This document shows, in pieces, positions 15,964 through 26,041 of a stretch of 64,000 bases of DNA. Every line of letters starts with the position of its first letter. Position 1 is the first letter of the stretch. A model generated the notes under the pieces. The model ran no database searches and was not told the origin of the DNA. It worked only from the letters and a program-made list of their open reading frames with translations. The translations under genes and the position numbers were made by a program. This DNA comes from Isoptericola croceus (lineage in GTDB: Bacteria; Actinomycetota; Actinomycetes; Actinomycetales; Cellulomonadaceae), in contig NZ_JARLLG010000001.1 of assembly GCF_029382255.1 (NCBI RefSeq), positions 434,001-498,000 of the forward strand. Reading direction: 5' to 3'.

Positions 15964-17723
15964 GCGGGCTCCTCGGTCGGTCGGGTCGAGAGTCGGCGCA
16001 CCAGCTCGTCGACGCTCAGGGGTGGCACTGCCATGCCGAGTGCGGCACCCACCTGCGTGACCTGCGGCGGGACGAGCCGCGCTGTCTCGAGCACGGCGGG
16101 TGAGGCGAACAGGGTCTGCGGGTCGGTGTCCGCGAGGACACGCCCCTGGTCGAGCACGATCACCCGGTTCGCCCACTCGGCGACGAGGTGCATGTCGTGC
16201 GTGGCGACGACGGTGCAGCGGATGTGGCCGCTCAGAGCGTCGAGCATCGCGATCACGTCGTCGCGCGAGCTGAGGTCGAGGCTGGACGTCGGCTCGTCCA
16301 GCAGCAGCAGCCTCGGGCGCATGGCCAGCCCGATCGCGAGCGTGGCCCGGCGCTGCTGGCCGCCCGAGAGGAGCCGTCCGTCCCGGTCGGCCAACCGGGT
16401 GAGGTTCACCCGGGCGAGCACCTCGTCGACCAGCTCGTCGGCGTCGGTCAGGCCGCGCCCGCGCGGGTGCATCCCGACGTCGGCGCGCACCGAGTCCTGC
16501 AGGAACATCTCCTCCGGTCGCTGCACGAGGTAGCAGACGGTGTCGGCGAGCCCTGCGGCGGAGACCGAGCGGGTGTCGCGGCCGTCGACCTCGACCGTCC
16601 CGGTGCGGGGCACGGCCAGCCCGGACAGCACCGAGAGCAGGGTCGACTTGCCCGCACCGTTGGAGCCGACCAGCGCCACCCGGTCGTCCTCGTGCAGCTC
16701 GATGTCGAGTCCTTCCAGCACGGTCCTGCGCTCGCCGGAGACGGTGCGGTAGCCGTGCTCCACGCCGGTCATGCGGGCGAGGAGCGGCCCGCGGCCGCTC
16801 GGCGTGGGCGGCAGCGCGACGTCGGCGGCGCCGGCGACCGGGCGCAGCAGGTCGGCGCACTCGTCGACGGTGAGCGGTACCGGTTCCTCCCCGCGGGCGA
16901 CGGCGGGCACCAGCTCGCGGGCGAGGGCGACGACCTGCGGGTCGGGCACGTGCGCGTCCGCGAGGTCGTCGCGGCGGGCGAGGGCTTCGCGCACCGGCAG
17001 GTGCCAGCGCACCCGACCGTCGGCCATGAGCACCACGCTGCGCGCGTACCGTGCGATGAGCTCGGCGTGGTGCTCGATGACGACGACGGTGATGCCCTGC
17101 TCGCGGTTGAGCCGTGTCAGGTGGTCGTACACGACGGCGGCACGACGGGGGTCGACCTCGGCGGCCGGCTCGTCGACCACGAGGATCGACGGCGCCAGGG
17201 CCAGCGACCCCGCGAGGGCCGTGAGGTGCTGCTGCCCGCCGGAGAGCTGCCAGGTGTGGGTCGAGGCGACGCTCGCGAGGCCGAGGGCCGCCAGGGCGCG
17301 ATCGGTGCGCTCGGCCCAGTCCTCGTGGCCGAAGTTGAGGGGGCCGAACGACACGTCGTCGCGCACGGTGGGGCGCACGAGCTGGTTGCCGAAGTCCTGG
17401 AAGACGTAGCCGACGTCGTGCGCGATCTCGCCCACGCTCCGACGGGCCGTGCTGCGGCCGTGGACCCGGACGCGACCGGAGATGTCGCCGTTCCAGAAGT
17501 GCGGGACCAACCCGTTGAACGCCTTGCACAGCGTGGTCTTGCCCGAGCCGTTGCCGCCGACCACGGCGACGAAGTCACCCGGTTCGATCGTGAGGTCGAC
17601 GTCGTGCAGCGAGTCCTGTGCGGCCCCGGGGTAGCGGAACGTCAGTCCGCGCACCTCGATCGCCGGGACGAGGGTCGTCGGGGCGGCCGGTGGGGGTGCC
17701 GCCACGGTGGTCGGCGCCGGCAT
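15960..17723 (-). CDS. ECF transporter ATPase, two fused ABC domains (A-A')
   Basis: A 587-residue protein with two complete ABC domains. The first has VVGGNGSGKTTLCKAFNG, signature LSGGQQHLTALAG and Walker B ILVVDEPAAEVD. The second has LVGSNGAGKSTLLSVLSG, LSGGQQRRATLAI and LLLLDEPTSSLD. The fusion replaces the separate EcfA1/EcfA2 of other bacteria. Start ATG 17723 (MPAPTTVAAPPP) shares a base with the stop of the S-like gene (TGATG). It drives uptake together with the T component encoded next. Confidence 0.9.
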   Translation of the reverse strand: MPAPTTVAAPPPAAPTTLVPAIEVRGLTFRYPGAAQDSLHDVDLTIEPGDFVAVVGGNGSGKTTLCKAFNGLVPHFWNGDISGRVRVHGRSTARRSVGEIAHDVGYVFQDFGNQLVRPTVRDDVSFGPLNFGHEDWAERTDRALAALGLASVASTHTWQLSGGQQHLTALAGSLALAPSILVVDEPAAEVDPRRAAVVYDHLTRLNREQGITVVVIEHHAELIARYARSVVLMADGRVRWHLPVREALARRDDLADAHVPDPQVVALARELVPAVARGEEPVPLTVDECADLLRPVAGAADVALPPTPSGRGPLLARMTGVEHGYRTVSGERRTVLEGLDIELHEDDRVALVGSNGAGKSTLLSVLSGLAVPRTGTVEVDGRDTRSVSAAGLADTVCYLVQRPEEMFLQDSVRADVGMHPRGRGLTDADELVDEVLARVNLTRLADRDGRLLSGGQQRRATLAIGLAMRPRLLLLDEPTSSLDLSSRDDVIAMLDALSGHIRCTVVATHDMHLVAEWANRVIVLDQGRVLADTDPQTLFASPAVLETARLVPPQVTQVGAALGMAVPPLSVDELVRRLSTRPTEEPA

Positions 17724-18700
17724 CAGAAGCTCGCCTCGTCGTCGTCGGCGGACGTGGTCGTCAGCGTGGCGGCGTCGCGGGAGCGGCGTGCCCGCAGGAC
17801 GGCGACAAGGAGGAAGATCCCGAAGCCGACGGCGAGGCCGGCCGCCCCGGCCACCCACATCCATGCCTCACCGAACTGGTCGACGAAGTCCGGCTCGAAC
17901 GAGCCGAGCGTGGCCAGCCCGTCCGCGCGGCCGACGAACTCCTCCCACGTCGCGAAGAGGGCGATCGCGCCGGCGGCGAGCACGGCCAGCACCGCGACGG
18001 GCCAGAAGCGGGTCCCGGCGGGCCCGGTCAGTCGTGGCGGGTGCTGGGGGTCACGCGGGCGCAGCCCCATGATCGGCTCGATCTTCCCGTACAGGCGGGG
18101 AGTGAGCCAGAGTGCGGGCAGCGCGCCGAACAGGATGCCGGAGAAGACGACGGTCACCACGATGTCGAGTCCCTCGGCCAGCAGGAACGCTGCCAGCAGG
18201 CCGTCAGCCTCCTCGAGAGACTCGGGGTCGATGCCGATGACCACCTTGAGGATGTCGACGACGCCCCCGCTGACCTTGTCGACGAGCACCATGACGACCG
18301 GCGCGAGGGCGACCTGCACGCGGTTGAGCGGGTTGCGCACGAGGCATCCGGCCACGTAGATCGCCAGGGCCGTCTGGAGGAAGCCCTCCAGCTCGCTGAG
18401 CCCACCGAAGTCACCGAGCAGCATGTCGGAGAAGACGAGCTCGCCCAGCGGGGCGCCGAGGGCCACCCAGAGGGGGGAGAGCAGCGCCGCGAGCACCACG
18501 GCGATGAACGCGAAGTAGGAGACGCCGAGCTCGAGCGGGCCCACCTGGATCTCGGGCACGACGCTGGCGACGATGTCGCCCACGCCGTACAGCGTCATGG
18601 ACAGGACCAGGATCATGAGCTTCTGCGAGCCGGACAGCTGTTCCGACCGCGGGAGGCGGCTGCGCACGGAGTCGACCGTGGCGGCGACGTTGCTGGACAT
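17723..18700 (-). CDS. Membrane protein, probable ECF substrate-binding (S-like) component
   Basis: A 325-residue membrane protein; ATG 18700 has a GAGGAAGG ribosome site. About six to seven hydrophobic helices (residues 20-220: QKLMILVLSMTLYGVGDIVA, LGVSYFAFIAVVLAALLSPL, and others), then a Pro-rich loop, another helix, an acidic loop, and a last helix with an RARRSR tail. Position ahead of coupled A-A' and T genes makes it the substrate-specific component. It is longer than the usual 180-200 residue S protein because of the C-terminal extension with two further helices. I could not name the substrate. It follows the HAD phosphatase by 40 bp. Confidence 0.65.
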   Translation of the reverse strand: MSSNVAATVDSVRSRLPRSEQLSGSQKLMILVLSMTLYGVGDIVASVVPEIQVGPLELGVSYFAFIAVVLAALLSPLWVALGAPLGELVFSDMLLGDFGGLSELEGFLQTALAIYVAGCLVRNPLNRVQVALAPVVMVLVDKVSGGVVDILKVVIGIDPESLEEADGLLAAFLLAEGLDIVVTVVFSGILFGALPALWLTPRLYGKIEPIMGLRPRDPQHPPRLTGPAGTRFWPVAVLAVLAAGAIALFATWEEFVGRADGLATLGSFEPDFVDQFGEAWMWVAGAAGLAVGFGIFLLVAVLRARRSRDAATLTTTSADDDEASF

Positions 18701-18740
18701 GGGTGCCTTCCTCGAAGGTTCGTCTCGGGACATTCGTGGG

Positions 18741-20450
18741 CTACCGGCGGGTGCCGGGTCTGGGGGCGGCCGCCGGGTGCGCTGCGAGCGCCTCGAACAG
18801 TGCGGCGACCGCGGTCATGTCGGCGGCGAGATGATCGGCCCGCAGCGGGCCGGTGGCCGGCAGGGCGGCCAGCGCCTCGTCGGACGTGGCACCGCCCCGG
18901 ACCAGCACGACGGTCCCGACGCCGCCGGCCCGGGCCGCGGCGACGTCGCGGTGCGGTTTGTCGCCGACGAAGACCGCGCGGGCCGGGTCGGCACCGAGCG
19001 CGGTCAGGGCGGTGCGGACGGTGGTCGGGTCGGGCTTGCGCCGGCCCAGCTCGTCGGAGTAGACGTGCGCGCCGACCAGGTCGTCGAGGCCGTGCTCGAC
19101 CAGCTCCTCGCGGACCGCCCGCCCGCACACCGTGTTGGACACGACGGCGACGGGGACACCGGCGGCCCGGGCCGCGAGCAGCAGCTCACGGACTCCCGGC
19201 CGCACCGTGGGAGTGGACTTGGTCCGGGCGTAGTCGACCACGAGGGCGTGCGCCTCGGCGCGCAGCCAGTGCCGCACGCCGGGTCCGTGGTGGTCCAGCA
19301 GCGGGCCCACGAGGTCCACCCAGAACGTCCGGGCGTCGATCTCCTCGACCGCGGCAACGCCGTCGGTCCCGGCTTCGTGGCGGTTCTTCCAGGCCTTGTG
19401 GGCAGTGCGTGCCCGGTCCAGGACGTCGGCCGACTCGTCCGTGCTCGTCGGGTACCCGGCCGCGCTGAGTTTTGCCGCGAGGCGGGCCGCGAACGCGCGG
19501 CGGGTGGCGTCGTCGGGCCGCGAGACGGCGATGACGCCGCCGTGGTCGAGCAGCAGTGCGCTCACACCGCCCACCTGGTCGCCCTGGACCGGTCCGGGCC
19601 GTGGAGCCTCGTGGTGCTCGACGGCGGTGGCGGCGTCGAGCAGGGCGACGAGGCCGCGGGGGTCCTCCAGCACGAGGTCCGGTTCCTCGGCGACCGGGAA
19701 GGGCGGCCGGTCGGTGTGGTGGTCGCGGGTAAGGATCAGCCCGGCGACGGCGGCGCGGCGCCCGGCGACGACGTCGCGGTCGAACGTGTCGCCGACGTAC
19801 CAGCAGCGCTCCGGCGTGGTGCCCAGGGCTCGGGCGGCGAGCTCGAGCATGCCGGGATGGGGCTTGCGGATCCCGACCTCGTCGGAGTAGACCTGCACGG
19901 CGAACGCTTCGGCGATGCCCTGCTCGGCGAGGATCGCCCGGTGGGTGCGGCCGGAGTGCGCGTTGGAGACGATGCCGACCGGTACGCCGAGCCGTCGGGC
20001 GAGGTCCAGGAGCTCGCGGACGCCGGGACGCACGGTGTGGTCGGTCAGCGTGCGGGTCATCGTCTGCTGGAGCTGCCCGGCCGATCCGGCGAGTACCTCC
20101 CGCTCGGCGGCGGACAGGGGCGAGCCGTAGAACTCCCGCCAGATGGTGCGGTGGTCCAGCTCGGTCGGGGCGAGCAGCCGTGAGGAGGCGTTCTTCCAGT
20201 CCTTGAGGGCCTTCTTGCCGCCGCGCAGCACGGGGACGAGCTCCGCGGGGGAGCGGTGATGACCGGCGCGGGCGAGCACGGCGGAGAGGTGCTCGGCCAT
20301 GGTGTCGAGCCCGCCCGGGCGCTTGCTCGTGGTCAGCACGACGCCGCCGAAGTCGAGCAGGAGGGCCGCCGGGCGCGTGCGCAGGGCGGCGGGCAGGTCG
20401 GTGGTCCCCTGGGTGGCGGGGGCGTTCTCGGGGCTCGGGGCGATCGTCAC
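18741..20450 (-). CDS. Tandem HAD-superfamily hydrolase (two fused HAD domains)
   Basis: About 569 residues from GTG 20450 (start uncertain, no ribosome site). Two complete HAD-IA domains lie head to tail. Domain 1: LLLDFGGVVL (nucleophile Asp33), VGIVSNAHSG, GIRKPHP (Lys), YVGDTFDRD. Domain 2 (nucleophile about residue 302): LLLDHGGVIAV, VAVVSNTVCG, GRRKPDP, FVGDKPHRD. Both keep the catalytic residues, so both may be active phosphatases. Being first in the operon with the ECF importer, it may dephosphorylate or process the imported compound. A LacI regulator is divergent and a palindromic operator lies 75 bp upstream. Confidence 0.85.
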   Translation of the reverse strand: MTIAPSPENAPATQGTTDLPAALRTRPAALLLDFGGVVLTTSKRPGGLDTMAEHLSAVLARAGHHRSPAELVPVLRGGKKALKDWKNASSRLLAPTELDHRTIWREFYGSPLSAAEREVLAGSAGQLQQTMTRTLTDHTVRPGVRELLDLARRLGVPVGIVSNAHSGRTHRAILAEQGIAEAFAVQVYSDEVGIRKPHPGMLELAARALGTTPERCWYVGDTFDRDVVAGRRAAVAGLILTRDHHTDRPPFPVAEEPDLVLEDPRGLVALLDAATAVEHHEAPRPGPVQGDQVGGVSALLLDHGGVIAVSRPDDATRRAFAARLAAKLSAAGYPTSTDESADVLDRARTAHKAWKNRHEAGTDGVAAVEEIDARTFWVDLVGPLLDHHGPGVRHWLRAEAHALVVDYARTKSTPTVRPGVRELLLAARAAGVPVAVVSNTVCGRAVREELVEHGLDDLVGAHVYSDELGRRKPDPTTVRTALTALGADPARAVFVGDKPHRDVAAARAGGVGTVVLVRGGATSDEALAALPATGPLRADHLAADMTAVAALFEALAAHPAAAPRPGTRR

Positions 20451-20524
20451 GACGGCGACGCTAGGGACGGGCGGCGACCGGGCGGCGTCGCGTCGGTGGC
20501 GGCACGGTGAACGCCGCCAGAACT

Positions 20525-20540
20525 TCTGGAACGTTCCAGA
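20525..20540. promoter_or_regulatory. Perfect 16-bp LacI-type operator
   Basis: TCTGGAACGTTCCAGA is a perfect palindrome centred on CG at 20532/20533. It lies between the HAD/ECF operon (start 20450, minus) and the lacI-type gene (start 20606, plus), the classic place for the regulator's own site. The central CG with symmetric flanks is the hallmark of LacI-family operators. Confidence 0.8.
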
Positions 20541-20605
20541 TTGTCCAACTCTCGGGGCTGCGCGTCGACCTGGCGTCGCCTGCGCCGGATGGGCAGGATG
20601 GGCCC

Positions 20606-21586
20606 GTGCCCGCCGCCTCAGCCCGCTCCCGGCCCACCCTGGTCGACGTCGCCGCCGCCGCCGGGGTGTCGAAGTCCCTCGTCTCGCTCGCCCTGCGCGG
20701 CGACGCCGGTGTCTCCGAGCGCACACGGGAACGCATCCTCGCCGTCGCCGAGCACGTCGGTTACCGCCCGTCGCTCACCGCGCGCACCCTCAAGCAGGGC
20801 CGCTCCACGATGCTCGGTGCCGTCATCTCCAGCCTCGACAACCCGTACCACACGGAGATCGTCGCGTCGGTCGAGCAGGCGGCCGAGGACTCCGGGCTGT
20901 CCGTGGTGCTGGCCCACGGCTCCCGGCAGCGGGGCCGGCTCGCGGACCGCGTCCAGCAGCTCCTCGACCTCGGCGTGGACGGGCTCGTGGTCGTGTCCTC
21001 CTGGGTGCCGGAAGACGTGCTCGCGGCGGCCGCCCGGCGCGCGCCGGTGGTCATGGTCGGTCGCACGGCCGAGCCGGTCGCCGGCATCGACTCGGTGAAC
21101 AACGACGACGAACAGGGCGCGGCCCTCGTCGTCGAGCACCTGGCCGCCCGAGGACATGCGCGCATCGCCCACGTGACCTCGTCGACCCGGCCGGCCGGCC
21201 GTGCCCGACGCCGCGGCTACGAGGCCGCGATGCGTGCGGCCAGGCTCGGCGACGAGGTGCGGGTGGTAGAACCGGCCCCGGCGGCGCTCGACGCGCTGCT
21301 CGACGGCGGCACCACCGCGGTGTTCGCCCGCAACGACGTCGAGGCGAGCGACGTGCTGGACCATGCTCTCGACGCCGGGCTGCGCGTCCCGGCCGACCTC
21401 GCCGTCGTCGGCTACGACGACACGGTGCTCGCCCGCCGTGCCCGGCCCGCGCTGAGCAGCGTGCAGCAGCAGCGCGACGTCATGGGCTCACGGGCGGTCG
21501 CGCTCCTGCGCGAACGTCTCGACGGGCGGGTCGAGGACGTCCACGAGGTCCTCCAGCCACGGCTGGTGGTCCGGGCCTCGAGCTGA
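20606..21586 (+). CDS. LacI family transcriptional regulator
   Basis: 326 residues from GTG 20606, placed just before RPTLVDVAAAAGVSKSLVSLAL, the LacI-type helix-turn-helix. The hinge helix (about residues 50-60) is TARTLKQG, followed by a periplasmic-binding-protein-like core: MLGAVISSLDNPYHTEI, DGLVVVSS, SVNNDDEQGA, GHARIAHVT, AVVGYDDTVLARR. The ligand is probably a sugar or nucleoside-like compound taken up by the divergent ECF system. It should bind the 20525-20540 palindrome and repress both directions until the ligand is present. Ends at a strong hairpin. Confidence 0.9.
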   Translation: MPAASARSRPTLVDVAAAAGVSKSLVSLALRGDAGVSERTRERILAVAEHVGYRPSLTARTLKQGRSTMLGAVISSLDNPYHTEIVASVEQAAEDSGLSVVLAHGSRQRGRLADRVQQLLDLGVDGLVVVSSWVPEDVLAAAARRAPVVMVGRTAEPVAGIDSVNNDDEQGAALVVEHLAARGHARIAHVTSSTRPAGRARRRGYEAAMRAARLGDEVRVVEPAPAALDALLDGGTTAVFARNDVEASDVLDHALDAGLRVPADLAVVGYDDTVLARRARPALSSVQQQRDVMGSRAVALLRERLDGRVEDVHEVLQPRLVVRASS

Positions 21587-21593
21587 GACGACG

Positions 21594-21643
21594 GATCCCC
21601 ACCTCCGGGGCCGCGGGCGGCGGTGCACCCGGAGATGGGGATC
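21594..21643. terminator. Bidirectional terminator, lacI-type gene / xylanase
   Basis: A 16-bp stem: GATCCCCACCTCCGGG (21594-21609) with CCCGGAGATGGGGATC (21628-21643), one mismatch, 18-nt loop. It lies between two convergent genes and can end transcription from both. Confidence 0.8.
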
Positions 21644-21690
21644 GGTGGTCTCCCGGGAGCCGGGTCGGCTGCGGGAGGGCTGTCAGGCCG

Positions 21691-23121
<1,431 letters not shown>

Positions 23122-23345
23122 TCGTTCTCGAAGATTCGTGCAGGGACGCATCTGGACCGCCGCGGGAATCGGCCATCCAGATCGAGCGGGACATGATGCG
23201 GCGCTTGACGAGGAGTGCAAGATCGCCGGGGCGGCCAACGGGTGGATGACGAAGGGTTCGATCACGAACCAGGCGACGAGGAGACTGTGGCGTTGCCCGC
23301 CGCACGCTGTTGACGGATAGCTTCGTGAAAGCGAAACTGTTTGTC

Positions 23346-24011
23346 ATGGTGGGTCTGGTGGCGGTCTCAGATGCTGCCGAGAGGCTGGGCATCTCGGTGC
23401 GGCAGGTGCAGCACCTTGTCGCGCGAGGGGACCTGCAACCGGTGGCGCGTGGCCTGGTTGACGAAAGCTCGGTCGAGAGGTTCCTGGCTGTCCGCTCGGG
23501 TTCGCACACCCGCGCCTGGTCCAACGAGACGGCGTGGACGGCAGTCGCCCTGCTGTCCGGTGCGCGCGACAGCTGGATCGGCGCCAGCCAAAGGTCACGG
23601 CTCAAGCAGCGGCTCGGACGGATCTCCTCGTCAGAGTTGGTCGAGAGGGCACGCGAGAGGGCGCGGGTGACGCGCTACGCCGCGCACTCGAGTGCTGGCC
23701 GATACCTGCTCGGCGAGGTGGTCCACACCCGAGAGGCGGAAGGGCGCCTCGGGTTGTCGGCGACCGACGTCGTCGACGGCTATGTCGCCACGGCGGACGT
23801 GCGAAAGCTGGTGGCGCGGCACGGACTGAGCCGCGACGACGCCGGACGCGTCACATTGCGGGCTACGTCCATGGATCTCGACGTTGTCCGAGACCTTGCC
23901 GGCCGGGATGTCGTGCTGGCCGCACTGGACCTCGCCGAGTCGCTCGATGTGCGTGAACGCCGTGCAGGGCTGGACGGGCTCGATAGCGCCCTGGAGGACT
24001 TCCGTGCCTGA
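23346..24011 (+). CDS. Helix-turn-helix protein, AbiEi-like antitoxin of a decayed module
   Basis: 221 residues from ATG 23346, chosen because the motif VAVSDAAERLGISVRQVQHL starts six residues later; a TTG at 23310 is open but lacks support. The N-terminus is an excisionase/MerR-like winged HTH (VARGDLQPVARGLVDESSVERFL completes it). The middle and C-terminus are helical, with YAAHSSAGRYLLG and DLDVVRDLAGRDVVLAALDL. Proteins of this plan usually precede an AbiEii-type nucleotidyltransferase toxin, and the next frame, overlapping by 8 nt, begins like one but is only 34 codons. The remaining antitoxin may now be a stand-alone DNA-binding protein. Confidence 0.65.
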   Translation: MVGLVAVSDAAERLGISVRQVQHLVARGDLQPVARGLVDESSVERFLAVRSGSHTRAWSNETAWTAVALLSGARDSWIGASQRSRLKQRLGRISSSELVERARERARVTRYAAHSSAGRYLLGEVVHTREAEGRLGLSATDVVDGYVATADVRKLVARHGLSRDDAGRVTLRATSMDLDVVRDLAGRDVVLAALDLAESLDVRERRAGLDGLDSALEDFRA

Positions 24012-24108
24012 CCGTCCGATATTCGACATCCCCAGTCCACCAGGAGGGTGGGGGTCGCCGTGGCCGAACGTCGCGGAGCTCGCACGGCTGCACGCTACCC
24101 GAGTCTGA
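24004..24108 (+). pseudogene. Truncated AbiEii-like nucleotidyltransferase toxin (34 codons left)
   Basis: GTG 24004 overlaps the stop of the HTH gene by 8 nt. The reading begins VPDRPIFDIPSPPGGWGSPW and continues PNVAELARLH before a TGA at 24106. The PSPPxGW...PWPNVAE pattern is what I recall at the N-terminus of actinobacterial AbiEii-type toxins encoded directly after such HTH proteins. The rest of the toxin (the GS...DxD nucleotidyltransferase core) is absent, and the opposite-strand DinB-like gene begins its 3' end 12 bp later. This looks like a deletion of the toxin. Confidence 0.5.
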
Positions 24109-24120
24109 GACTCGTCCTGC

Positions 24121-24651
24121 TCAGAGCCCGGTGCGCCCGTCGATGCACTCGCGCAGCAGGTCGGCGTGGCCCATGTGGCGGGCGTACTCCTCGACCATGT
24201 GGATGATGACGTCGCGCACCTCGACAGATCCGCCGTCGAACGGAACCTCGCGGCCCAGCTCCTCGTGGATCATCTGCTCGTCCGCGGCCTCGACGGCGGC
24301 GTGCCAGGCCTCCCAGGCCTCGTCGGCACACTCCTCGGTGGGGTAGACCTCGTCGAAGTCGACGTCCACGGCGCGCGGGCGTTCGAACGGACCGGGCGCG
24401 ACGGTGCCCTGGAGCACGCGCGTGAACCAGTGGTGCTCCGCGTTCGCGAGATGGCGCACCAGCCCGAGCAGGGACAGGTTCGACGGCGGCACGCTGCGCC
24501 GGGAGAGCTGCTCGGCGTCGAGGCCCTCGCACTTCATGACGAGCGTCATGCGATACCGGCAGAGGTACTCCCAGAGGGTCTCCTTCTCACCGACCGGGTC
24601 GACGCCGGTGGTCCGCGGATCCTGCTCGGGTTCGACCCACATACCCGTCAT
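24121..24651 (-). CDS. DinB superfamily / DUF664 protein
   Basis: About 176 residues from ATG 24651 (MTGMWVEPEQDPRTTG); an open GTG at 24663 is possible. DinB/DUF664 four-helix bundle signs: LWEYLCRYRMTLVMKCEGLD, LSRRSVPPSNLSLLGLVRHL with ANAEHHWF (first His ligands), and DVIIHMVEEYARHMGHADLLRE (HxxxxxxH-type metal site). The family includes mycothiol- or bacillithiol-dependent transferases and isomerases. This member keeps the metal-binding His residues, so a thiol-dependent enzyme is likely, but no substrate is readable. It is single-gene and convergent with the toxin remnant. Confidence 0.82.
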   Translation of the reverse strand: MTGMWVEPEQDPRTTGVDPVGEKETLWEYLCRYRMTLVMKCEGLDAEQLSRRSVPPSNLSLLGLVRHLANAEHHWFTRVLQGTVAPGPFERPRAVDVDFDEVYPTEECADEAWEAWHAAVEAADEQMIHEELGREVPFDGGSVEVRDVIIHMVEEYARHMGHADLLRECIDGRTGL

Positions 24652-24757
24652 CGTTGCGCTCACCCGCACAATCTGGCGGTCGAGGGGTATCCAGGTCAAG
24701 GTCGGGAAGGCAACGATCTGGACACCTTCGGCGTGTCATTGGGTAGCCTTCGCCAAC

Positions 24758-25948
24758 ATGAGGCGGAGCACAGCGGACGACGAGGCGCTGCCGCCCGACG
24801 ACGGAGCCTTCGTCCCCGCAGGTCAGGCAGGCTTCCCGTTCGGCCCGGTGGCGGCCGGTGGCTCCGAGCCGGCCTCACCCTGGGGCGCCCCGGCAGCCTC
24901 AGAACCTGCGCCCTGGGACCCCGCGCCAGCCTGGGACCCTGAGCCCGCCGGGGACCCCGCGCCAGCCTGGGACTCCGCGCCCGCTTGGGACTCCGCGCCT
25001 GCCGCGTCGCCCGCATCGGAAGCACCCTTCGCCACGGACGGAGCAGATGCGCCCTTCGCGGCGGAGCTTTCCCCCGCGCAGGCGGCGCTGCCCTGGGCGA
25101 GCCCCGCCGTCGCCACCGATGTCCCGGCGCTCGACGACGTCTTCGCCGGGACGGCCGAGGCCGCCGGGACGTCGCGCAAGAAGGGCCGCACGTCGCGCAA
25201 GAAATCCTCGCGCCGCCAGGCCCGGAGCGGTCGCTCCTCCGCCGGTGAGCAGGCCGCGGGAGTGCCGACGCCGCCCGACGCGTTCGGTCTCGCCCCCGGC
25301 GCTCGCGCCGCCACCGACCCGGAACCCGCTCCGTCGCGCCGTTCCCGCACGTCGCGTCGAGGCGGGCCGGGTGCCGGCCGCAGGGACCGCGCGCCGGGAG
25401 GTGCCGCCGTCGTGCAGGGCCTGACGGCGCGCGCCCGGTCGGCGGCGACCGCGCTGCCCCGCCGTCGGGCGACGGGCTTCTTCGCCCGGCGCGTCGCCCT
25501 GGTCGCTGCCGGGGGGCTGGCGCTCGTGGCCGGGGTGGGCGCCGGCGCCGGGATGGACCTGATCGGCGGGAACGCCGACGCGAGCTCGGACGCCGCGAAC
25601 GCGGCGGTCGCCGAGGTGGCCCCCGAGGTGTGCGCGGCAGCCCAGGTCGCCTGGTCGCGCGCGGCGTCCGCGCAGGTCCGCATGGACGTCGAGTCGCCGA
25701 GGTCGCTGAGGACGGGATTCGTCGGCGCGCGCGACGCGCTCAGCGTGGTCACCCCCCCTGGTGCCGTCATCACCGACTGGGCGACCGTGCTGACCTACGT
25801 CACCGCGGCAGCCGACGCCGCGCAGGGCGTCGAGGACGACGAGGTCGAGGACGCCGTCGCCGGTGCGCTGGAGGAGCTCGACACCGCGGCGATGACCGCC
25901 TCGTCGCAGCGCATCACGGACTATCTCCGCACCAACTGCACCACCTGA
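24758..25948 (+). CDS. Proline/alanine-rich single-pass membrane protein with a C-terminal Cys-bounded helical domain
   Basis: 396 residues from ATG 24758. Residues about 20-125 are low-complexity Ala/Pro/Asp/Trp with repeats of the type PAWDSAP. About 130-240 is basic (TSRKKGRTSRKKSSRRQAR), then one membrane helix (about 247-270, ARRVALVAAGGLALVAGVG-like). The outside domain (about 285-396) starts EVCAAAQVAW and ends YLRTNCTT, with a Cys at each end. This domain is clearly related to the lipoprotein encoded next. Function is unknown. A TAGCCT hexamer 8 nt before ATG suggests a leaderless or short-leader message. Confidence 0.65.
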   Translation: MRRSTADDEALPPDDGAFVPAGQAGFPFGPVAAGGSEPASPWGAPAASEPAPWDPAPAWDPEPAGDPAPAWDSAPAWDSAPAASPASEAPFATDGADAPFAAELSPAQAALPWASPAVATDVPALDDVFAGTAEAAGTSRKKGRTSRKKSSRRQARSGRSSAGEQAAGVPTPPDAFGLAPGARAATDPEPAPSRRSRTSRRGGPGAGRRDRAPGGAAVVQGLTARARSAATALPRRRATGFFARRVALVAAGGLALVAGVGAGAGMDLIGGNADASSDAANAAVAEVAPEVCAAAQVAWSRAASAQVRMDVESPRSLRTGFVGARDALSVVTPPGAVITDWATVLTYVTAAADAAQGVEDDEVEDAVAGALEELDTAAMTASSQRITDYLRTNCTT

Positions 25949-26041
25949 CTCGTCCGGTCTCGTCCGTTCTGCCGCGTGAGACGCCTCACGCGGCAGTCCC
26001 TCGATTTCCCGCACGCTCGGAAGGTGCGCCACCATGGTGGG

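Noticed and set aside
15079-17529. Single 816-codon minus-strand reading joining part of the ATPase region to the T component
   Set aside because: Only its last 294 codons are protein-like (the T component); upstream it is the wrong frame of the ATPase gene.
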